Under the pieces are notes generated by a model, which searched no databases, had not been told where the DNA came from, and saw only the letters and a list, made by a program, of their open reading frames with translations. Positions 1 to 6,100 of a stretch of DNA of 12,235 nt are shown here, piece by piece. Each line of letters opens with the position of its first letter. The first letter of the stretch is position 1. The stretch comes from Lachnospiraceae bacterium UBA1755. GTDB lineage: Bacteria > Bacillota > Clostridia > Lachnospirales > Lachnospiraceae. A program made the translations under genes and the position numbers. The stretch is taken from positions 20,482 to 32,716 of the forward strand of contig DCHJ01000084.1 of the NCBI GenBank assembly GCA_002314805.1, in the 5' to 3' direction.

Positions 1-47
1 ACCTTATTATCGAAACGCAGACCTTGTTATCGAAACGCAGACCTTGT
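1..47. repeat. 20-bp tandem repeat at left edge, about 2.35 copies
   Basis: Two back-to-back 20-bp units (1-20 and 21-40) differ at one base (A or G at unit position 6), and a third copy breaks off after seven bases. The unit core reads TTATCGAAACGCAG. The period is not a multiple of three and there are no spacers, so neither a protein repeat nor a CRISPR array is suggested. The array may continue to the left of the window. Its function is unknown; iteron-like protein binding sites or simple slippage repeats are both possible. Confidence 0.8.
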
Positions 48-274
48 AAGTCACATTACATCACAGTCAAGCGGTATTATCGGCTGCGATTTACGTTGAT
101 TACTTGTGCAGGAGAGCCACATCGACTGCGAATGGCGTGAGGATTACTTAATACACCCCCGGAGGAAGATACGGGCAAGCGCCATTTTCGACCGCGAGTG
201 GCGTCGGTTGGATGCTCACGCTTATTGCTCGGTCAATGTTATGAGGTGTCCGATTCGTCGACAGCCCCCGCATT
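48..274. other. Non-coding region with potential nested stems, no gene seen
   Basis: No convincing start codon with a ribosome binding site and no long open frame is seen on either strand. From about 122 to 261 the sequence looks more GC-rich than the AT-rich promoter region that follows, and it can form several pairings. These are TCGAC 122-126 with GTCGA 257-261, GCGTGAG 135-141 with CTCACGC 215-221, and CGCCA 180-184 with TGGCG 199-203. AATGGCG 131-137 could instead pair with CGCCATT 180-186, competing with the last two stems. A 16-bp sequence at 123-138 recurs at 189-204 with two mismatches. It may be a structured RNA, a decayed repeat element or the 3' region of an upstream transcript. 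No known RNA family was recognised. Confidence 0.4.
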
Positions 275-318
275 TTGTGAAATAATTGTGAAAAGACAGA
301 GAAATAATTGCATTATCA
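275..318. promoter_or_regulatory. Array of 11-bp-phased direct repeats at a promoter
   Basis: Consecutive 11-bp blocks read TTGTGAAATAA (275-285), TTGTGAAAAGA (286-296), CAGAGAAATAA (297-307) and TTGCATTATCA (308-318). The first two share eight leading bases, and GAAATAATTG occurs exactly at 279-288 and 301-310, 22 bp apart. The last block contains the -35 hexamer of the promoter. One or two helical turns between half-sites is typical of OmpR/PhoB-type response regulators binding head-to-tail. The binding protein is not identifiable here. Placement at and just above the -35 is compatible with activation or repression. Confidence 0.55.
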
Positions 319-336
319 GATGAATTAAGTTAAAAT
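308..336 (+). promoter_or_regulatory. Sigma-A-type promoter for the transglutaminase operon leader
   Basis: The -35 hexamer TTGCAT (308-313) and the -10 hexamer TAAAAT (331-336) are separated by exactly 17 bp, the optimal spacing. Transcription would start near 343 and run towards the gene at 539, leaving a leader of roughly 195 nt. The promoter lies in AT-rich sequence and its -35 overlaps the phased repeats, so it is probably regulated. No better promoter was found between 444 and 538. Confidence 0.65.
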
Positions 337-363
337 TTCATTAAATTAACAGAATGCTATGAG

Positions 364-409
364 GCACTGCGAGTATATGGGCACTTTCGCAGCGCGGAGC
401 GAGTAGTGC
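364..409 (+). promoter_or_regulatory. Leader RNA hairpins, mutually exclusive
   Basis: Two good hairpins compete within the leader. GCACTTTCGC (381-390) pairs with GCGAG-T-AGTGC (399-409), about 10 bp with one bulged T and an 8-nt loop. CTGCGA (367-372) pairs perfectly with TCGCAG (387-392). They share bases 387-390, so only one can form. GCACT also occurs at 364-368 and could pair with AGTGC 405-409. The hairpins sit directly before an intrinsic terminator, the arrangement expected of an attenuator or riboswitch-like leader. I could not match it to a known riboswitch consensus. A short terminated RNA of about 110 nt is the alternative reading. Confidence 0.45.
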
Positions 410-412
410 AAC

Positions 413-451
413 CGGTCTGAGAACTTTTTGGTTTTTCAGGCTGTTTTTTTT
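413..451 (+). terminator. Intrinsic terminator in the operon leader
   Basis: An 11-bp stem pairs 413-423 with 433-443 (core GTCTGAGAA with TTTTCAGGC, three G-T wobbles). The loop is 9 nt and eight T residues follow directly (444-451). The element lies downstream of the promoter at 308-336 and upstream of the start codon at 539. It should therefore either stop most transcription before the genes, with regulated read-through, or end a short independent RNA. No convincing anti-terminator partner was found by eye. Confidence 0.7.
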
Positions 452-538
452 AGAAAAATCAGGGGGAATCTTATAGCATCAAGCAGAGAAGCCCCGGGAG
501 TTATGCGAAATACTGTAATGTTTTTCAGATGGAGAAGT

Positions 539-1390
539 ATGAGTAACAGAAGACTTTTTACAAAAATAGCTGTAATAAGCGCTTTGATGATCATATGTGC
601 GGCCTGCCGCTGCTACGCTTATCCGGGTAAAGAGTATGTGATCGACAATCGATATATAGACATGGACATGGTCGGCAGTACGATAGATACGCTGCGCAGG
701 CACACCGGAGAAAGGACCGACGTTGCGACATCTATGTATGATACAACGGTCGGATTTGCTTCGGAGGATGACTGCACAGGAAAGTATAACGCACTCAGCC
801 AGATGTTTTTCGGAGGCACCGATGCATATATCTTTTCTACCTGTCCTGCATACGAGCTCAGGATATACGGATATGAGCTCAGCCACAATCAGCTTAAGGT
901 CAAGTACAAATATTCAGGGACGAGCAGCAATACTATTAAGGCCGGATGGCTTCCGCAGACGGTTCCGCCGGAGGCAATGCAGAGACATGATAAGGCGGAC
1001 AGCATCCTGAAGCAGATCGCAGCCGGTGCCCCTGAGGATGATATTGAGGCATACAGATATTTCAACAGACAGCTGTGTGACAGGATCACCTATCACGATG
1101 ACGGTACTCCCGGTGCACATACGGTATACAGCGCACTGTGCGGAAGCGGAGCAGTCTGTGACGGTTACAGCAAAGCGTTTTTCGCATTATGTACCATGAC
1201 CGGAAGGAGATGTATGAAGGTTGGTACAGGTGAACATTCAAGAAATGTGGTCTTCATTGACGGAGTACCAAAGTGGATCGATGTGACTTGGAATGATCAG
1301 GCAGGGTACAATAAGGTCTTTCTCGCCGATATAGATCAGGCAGGTATGGATTATATTAAAAAACCGGGGACGTATTATGAATTTAAGTAA
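539..1390 (+). CDS. Exported transglutaminase-like protein
   Basis: A 283-residue protein with a transglutaminase-like (papain-type fold) core. Members of this superfamily act as cysteine proteases, peptidases or cross-linking enzymes, and the substrate cannot be read from the sequence. The triad is intact: Cys207 in AVCDGYS, His233 in GEHSRNVV and Asp248 in KWIDVTWND. The N terminus is a signal peptide, with a basic start (SNRRLFTK), a hydrophobic core at about residues 10-23, and a likely signal peptidase I site after Cys-Tyr-Ala at residue 27. The start at 539 is preferred because GGAGAAG precedes it and the signal peptide then begins normally. An in-frame ATG at 428 would lie inside the leader terminator. 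Residues 28 to about 170 are an unrecognised N-terminal region. The last 14 bp overlap the next gene, so the two are probably translationally coupled and share an exported, surface-related role. Confidence 0.8.
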   Translation: MSNRRLFTKIAVISALMIICAACRCYAYPGKEYVIDNRYIDMDMVGSTIDTLRRHTGERTDVATSMYDTTVGFASEDDCTGKYNALSQMFFGGTDAYIFSTCPAYELRIYGYELSHNQLKVKYKYSGTSSNTIKAGWLPQTVPPEAMQRHDKADSILKQIAAGAPEDDIEAYRYFNRQLCDRITYHDDGTPGAHTVYSALCGSGAVCDGYSKAFFALCTMTGRRCMKVGTGEHSRNVVFIDGVPKWIDVTWNDQAGYNKVFLADIDQAGMDYIKKPGTYYEFK

Positions 1391-2747
1391 TGAAGGAAAG
1401 CAGAAAAGGGATACCGGCAGCAGGATGCATGGAATGAGACGGATAGCCCGTACGGCGGGTGTACTGCTTCTTGTGACCTGCATGCTTACAGGCTGCACAG
1501 CGGTCGATTATTCAGCTCTTGCCAATAGCATAAGGACCGCCGGAGAGGCAGCTGAGGATGAGACTGAGCAGGCTCAGGATGTGATCCGGACCGGGGAGGT
1601 CGAACTGGCAGGCGAGGCGGATAACGGCGGAACTGCAGGGGGGATAAGAAAGGCTGAGACAGATCTGACAGAGATACCGGCTTTCGGATATTCGGCAGAG
1701 GATCTCAGAGAGCTGATCCCGCATTATGAGCTCAGGTATTTCCTGCACGATCTGGATGATGAAATGAAGGAGAACTTCCTGGCACTTTATCTTGCTGTAT
1801 CGGAGTACGATGATTCATGCATCCTCCCGCACAGCCTGGATGAAGAAGGTATGGAGGTTATGCAGTATCTGCTGAGCTTTGAATGTCCGGAGCTGCTGCA
1901 TTATCAGGGATCGACCATGGAGCTGTGGGATATGAAGCACGGATCCTCGACGGCTTATCAGGAGATGCATTTCAATTATGCGTTGAGCAGGGAAGACTCA
2001 CAGGCACAGTACAAGCAGTGTCGGAGCGAGGCGGAAGCCATTGCCGCAACCGCAGAAAAAGAGACTGACGGCAGTGACCTTGCCAGAGAAAAATACGCAT
2101 ATGACTACCTGACTTCAAGGATATACTACAACATTCAGGCCCCCAATTCAGGGAATGCCTTCGGCGCGCTGGTTTCAAATCAGGCAAAATGTGACGGTAT
2201 CAGCCTGGGAATGAAATGGGTCTGTGAGGAGATGGGTATACCGTGCATGATCCTGGCAGGGCAGGAAAACGGCGATCCGATCGGGCATGCGTGGAACATT
2301 ATCGGTATCGACGGAGAGTTTTACGATGTGGATGTGACGCTGGATGTACAGGGAGAGGGCAAGCCGGTGTACAATCTGTATCCTGCATTCAATGTCAGCA
2401 GGACCTGGATCCGCGATAATTTCCCGGTCAAGGAAGTCTATCGTAATCATTTCGTGATCCCCGGGTCGGTATCGATGGACAGAAGCTATCATGCCTGTGC
2501 CGGAGAGTTTTTCAAGACCGGGGAGAGCTGCTGGCAGCATTACTCAGACGCGCTGGACGCTGCAATGGAAGACGGAGATCATACAATAATGCTGCAGTTT
2601 GAGTCATACGGAGATTTTGCAGGCTTTGTCAGTACGGTGAGTGATATGCATCAGGACTGGGTCAATTCAAGACGGACCAATATAAGCAGCAATATGCTCA
2701 GAAATGAGAAGTACCGTACAGTCTCTATGGAGATCACGTTTAACTGA
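1377..2747 (+). CDS. Transglutaminase-like lipoprotein
   Basis: A 456-residue membrane-anchored lipoprotein with a transglutaminase-like domain. A hydrophobic stretch (residues 28-37) ends in the lipobox LTGC, so Cys40 should be lipidated. About 60 acidic, low-complexity residues follow as a tether. The core spans roughly residues 240-350 with Cys272 in AKCDGIS, His304 in GHAWNII and Asp319 in YDVDVTLD, so it is probably catalytic. The C-terminal 100 residues (from about 360) form an extra domain I do not recognise. The start at 1377 has GGGGA six bases upstream and overlaps the end of the preceding gene in another frame. Later in-frame ATGs at 1426 and 1435 would give a more usual, shorter signal peptide and remain possible. 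The two enzymes share the fold but look different outside the triad, so this is not a recent duplication. Confidence 0.8.
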   Translation: MNLSNEGKQKRDTGSRMHGMRRIARTAGVLLLVTCMLTGCTAVDYSALANSIRTAGEAAEDETEQAQDVIRTGEVELAGEADNGGTAGGIRKAETDLTEIPAFGYSAEDLRELIPHYELRYFLHDLDDEMKENFLALYLAVSEYDDSCILPHSLDEEGMEVMQYLLSFECPELLHYQGSTMELWDMKHGSSTAYQEMHFNYALSREDSQAQYKQCRSEAEAIAATAEKETDGSDLAREKYAYDYLTSRIYYNIQAPNSGNAFGALVSNQAKCDGISLGMKWVCEEMGIPCMILAGQENGDPIGHAWNIIGIDGEFYDVDVTLDVQGEGKPVYNLYPAFNVSRTWIRDNFPVKEVYRNHFVIPGSVSMDRSYHACAGEFFKTGESCWQHYSDALDAAMEDGDHTIMLQFESYGDFAGFVSTVSDMHQDWVNSRRTNISSNMLRNEKYRTVSMEITFN

Positions 2748-2901
2748 TGTCCGGCCTCGCCATGAGGCGGGCATCGCGGGCAGATATTAAGAATATTATG
2801 GATTACAGTTAAGAATGTATTAACAATGAAATACCCGGGAGAACGGCACGTATTAATTACCGGATACACTCCAATCAGGGACTATATTTTGATTAAAAAA
2901 C
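2748..2901. other. Intergenic region after the transglutaminase operon
   Basis: No gene is seen. A short stem (GCCTC 2754-2758 with GAGGC 2764-2768, 5-nt loop, possibly extended by CC 2751-2752 with GG 2770-2771) lies just after the stop codon. It lacks a T tract, so it is at best a weak terminator. TTAAGAAT occurs at 2787-2794 and again at 2809-2816, 22 bp apart, and could be a regulator site for the downstream promoter. The rest is unremarkable, becoming AT-rich towards 2900. Confidence 0.4.
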
Positions 2902-2941
2902 ACAAAAAAACTGTATATTATACAAAATATGGTTTTTTTGT
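2902..2941. promoter_or_regulatory. AT-rich UP-like element with inverted repeats
   Basis: ACAAAAAAAC (2902-2911) is a perfect inverted repeat of GTTTTTTTGT (2932-2941). Inside it lies a 13-bp palindrome, TGTATA-T-TATACA (2912-2924). The block sits roughly 25 to 65 bp upstream of the predicted start near 2965, where the alpha subunit of RNA polymerase contacts A/T-tract UP elements. It may boost the promoter, and the palindrome could also be an operator. The long arms might instead form a weak AT hairpin in read-through RNA. Confidence 0.45.
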
Positions 2942-2949
2942 AAAAGAAG

Positions 2950-2958
2950 TGGTATAAT
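2950..2958 (+). promoter_or_regulatory. Extended -10 promoter for the giant surface protein
   Basis: TGGTATAAT contains a consensus -10 (TATAAT, 2953-2958) preceded by the TG of an extended -10 element. No good -35 is present at 16-18 bp spacing (for example TGGTTT at 2930-2935), which extended -10 promoters tolerate, especially with an upstream A/T block as here. Transcription should start near 2965, giving a leader of about 145 nt. Confidence 0.65.
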
Positions 2959-2964
2959 ACCGTC

Positions 2965-3109
2965 CAAATAGTATCATGAGTATTGTGCCCATTTGACAGC
3001 GGTTCGTTATGAACGATATCGGATGGGGCGTTTGGATCAGGATTTGCGGCGCTTCTTCAAAGGAAAGAGGCGTTTTGGGATATAAAAAATGTATTTCTGA
3101 GGTGACAGG
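2965..3109 (+). promoter_or_regulatory. 5' leader of the giant gene with two hairpins
   Basis: An 8-bp stem (CGCTTCTT 3050-3057 with AAGAGGCG 3065-3072, 7-nt loop) is followed by only four T residues, so it resembles a terminator but is probably too weak. A smaller stem, GTTC 3002-3005 with GAAC 3011-3014, lies next to the palindrome CGATATCG (3014-3021). The ribosome binding site GAGGTGA (3099-3105) is free of these stems. Whether the hairpins regulate expression or protect the message is unknown. Confidence 0.4.
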
Positions 3110-6100
3110 ATGAACAAAGGTGCATTGATCGGAATAATTGCAGGAGTAGCGGTTGCAGCCGGATTTACCGGATTTGCGATCAGCAGGACCAGATCTGCTG
3201 AGCTCACTTTGCAGGAGAGCGGCAGGGTATTGCTGGGAAATGACATAGACGATGAAAAATACAAGGAGTTCGGGGAAGGCAGCAAATATCTGCTGACCAA
3301 GAGCAATCGGGTCAAGCTGATGACTTCCGATGGAGAGACGGGTATGATACCGTCCTCCAGCTTTGCTGTTTTTGACAGCGGAAGCTCCAAGTCATTCTCC
3401 GGAGCAGTGCTTCTGGACTTCAATGACCTCAAGAGCAATTTCATCAATAATTATTATATCCCCGAGGGTATGGTACTTAACAGGTCCGAGGACGGGTATT
3501 CTGTTGATGCGACCGGAGGCACCATAACCTTTGGTGATAATTTATTCAAGGTGAGCGATGACAAGTATCTGGTACAGTCACCGTCACTTAAGGTGGTATT
3601 TTCGGAGAATGATATCAGACCGGTCTCCAATTTTGTCCAGGTCAATGTTACGGAGGATAAGATCGTATGCCTCCTTACCGATGAAAACCTGTGGACAACG
3701 ATCTCAGAGGATTGTTATATCGAGACGGAGAGCGGAGTTAAGGTATATCCGATCACTCAGAAGATAGAAGACGATACCTACAAGCTCTCTGTGGCCGGTC
3801 TCTCGGTAGCAGCAGATGACAACGTCATCCTCACACAGGACCAGACAAGAAAGCAGGTAGTACCCAAGTTTATCGTGGATGTACAGGACGGAGTTGACGG
3901 AGCTCAGGGTACGGCAGGAACCAACGGTGATTCAGGAGCATCCGGAAGTGCGGGTTCTCAGGGTACAGCCGGTATCAGTGGCACACAGGGATCTTCAGGT
4001 GTGGAGGGATCGGCAGGAACCTCTGCAGCAGCAGGTGCGGCAGGCGCTACCGGTGCCAACGGAGCAGCAGGCAGTATCGGTTACAGCGGACTTACAGCAT
4101 ATGAGTCAGCGCTGGCAACAGCCATGGATGCTTACCGCCAGTTCCTTGAGGACCCCGAGGCAGAAGGGATCCTTATCGATGATGTCACAGATTATGAAGA
4201 TCTGACGGCCGAAGAGTGGTATGAGGCATACAAGGAAGCAACCGGATATTCAGATTATGAAATGATAACTGAAGTAGGATATTTTATAGGCGATGAATCA
4301 GACTATTATCAGGCATTCACAGGAAGCACCGGCAATTATTCCACATATGTGAAGCAGGCTGAAAAAGAATATAAGAAAGCCTATGAGAAGGCGAAAAAGG
4401 CTGCATATGATGAGGCGATGATAAATGTGTCTGAAGAAGAGCGTCCTACTCTTGAGGAGTGGAGCAAGACCGGGTTTGCGACCTTTGAAGAATGGAGCAA
4501 GGAGAAGCCTATCGAGCAGTGGTATCAGGAGTATAAGACCGAGAGCCAGATAACCGAAGACTACGATATGATAACCAAAAAGGGTGTCTTCGTAGGTACC
4601 GAGAGTGAGTGGGAGGCGATCTTCAACGGTAAGACAGGAAAGACCGGTCAGACCGGAGATGAAGGTACTGAAGGTAAAAAGGGAAGGAGTGCATACGAGG
4701 TCGCTCAGGACGAAGGCTTCACGGGAACCATAGAAGAATGGTACGAGACTCTCAAGGGAAGCGATGGCGATGACGGCTCAGAGGGTGAAACAGGTGCAGA
4801 AGGCCGTGAAGGAACCGGCGGAACCGAAGGCGATGATGGAAAAAAAGGTACGCTGGGAGATATTGGAGAAACCGGCGCTGAGGGTACGAAAGGCGATGAG
4901 GGTAAAAACGGAACAGCCGGAAGCAACGGGAATCAGGGTACAAATGGTACCAACGGCTCCAATGGAAGCGGAGGAGCAATCGGCGATAAAGGAACCGAAG
5001 GTACTGCAGGAAGGACTGCTTATCAGAAGGCTGTAGAAGAAGGGTCATTTTCCGGTACTGAAGAAGAATGGCAGGAAATGCATTCAGGAAAAGATGGAAC
5101 CGACGGAACAGACGGCGCTGACGGCACCAACGGCAACAAAGGTCAGAACGGAGTAAAGGGAGCGGAAGGAACCAACGGAACCAACGGTAATGATGCAGAG
5201 GACGGCGAGAACGGAACCAACGGCACCGAAGGCAAGGAAGGAACCAACGGAAAGGGCGGTTCTAACGGAACCGGAGGCAGCACAGGTCAGGAAGGTCATG
5301 CCGGCAGCAACGGTGTTGAAGGAGACACAGGAAAAGAAGGGACAGACGGCAGTTCAGGCGAGGAAGGACAGGCGGGCTCTAACGGAGGAACAGGTCCAAA
5401 CGGAGCTGACGCAGTGCAGAAATCCACGCTTAATGCCGCGATCCCGGTAATGACCTTCAGTAAATGGAATGTGGGAGCCAATTCCCTGTCGGGGACCATA
5501 CAGGTCAAGGATACAAGCCTTATGCTCAGTCAGATGAAGAATCTGGGTCAGGCTAATTATCCTGCACATGTTACGATCTATAATGAGGCAACAGGAGAAG
5601 AGATCTCATGTATTACTGCAACAGGATCTGCAGAAACCAATAATTTCTTCAATCAGGTAAATGGCAGAGGAGATATGACATCGTTTGAATTTGCTTTTCA
5701 GACAAGCGATGATCAGGCATACAAGGCACTGGGCTGCGGAGCACTGGAGCCGGATACAGCCTACAGGATATCCGTGACTGCGTACTATATGTCCAGGACT
5801 GAGGAGAGTTCGGACAATACTATCTACTCGAGAGAATTCATAAGCAGGTATTTCTATACCGATTCAGCGGGAGCTTTCCTTGCAAAGGAAAAGGAAGACA
5901 TTAATTCGGTGACGGTATCCAGCATGATCGCTGAAGAGTTCAGAAGCTCAGTACACTCGGTAGTGGTATTCCTGCTCAGCCCGGAGCAGAATGATGGTTT
6001 TGACCTGACTGCTGCAGGCTCGGGTGACTATGTATACAAGTACTCTATTGACTATGAGTCCAATCTGATAACCGGCGAAGCCGGCAGTGAAAGCACGGCA

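Noticed and set aside
1..47. CRISPR array at the left edge
   Set aside because: Units are directly contiguous with no spacers and no cas gene is seen.
428..538. Upstream in-frame ATGs (428, 503, 518) as start of the first gene
   Set aside because: The 428 start lies inside the terminator stem and gives a non-signal-like N terminus. The others have no properly spaced ribosome binding site. ATG 539 has GGAGAAG and begins a normal signal peptide.
2751..2771. Terminator after the transglutaminase operon
   Set aside because: The stem is short and no T tract follows. The transcript end of the operon is not evident from sequence.
2993..3020. Second promoter, TTGACA 2993-2998 with GATATC 3015-3020
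   Set aside because: The -35 is perfect but the -10 matches consensus at only three of six positions and spacing is 16 bp. The upstream extended -10 is far better.
3050..3076. Hairpin with TTTT as an intrinsic terminator before the giant gene
   Set aside because: Only four T residues are followed by GGG, and the stem has a wobble pair. It would terminate poorly, so it is kept only as a leader hairpin.
4705..5508. Several antisense and out-of-frame open frames across the collagen blocks, some proline-rich
   Set aside because: They are by-products of the repetitive GGN-rich codons of the Gly-X-Y blocks, lack ribosome binding sites and overlap a well supported gene.
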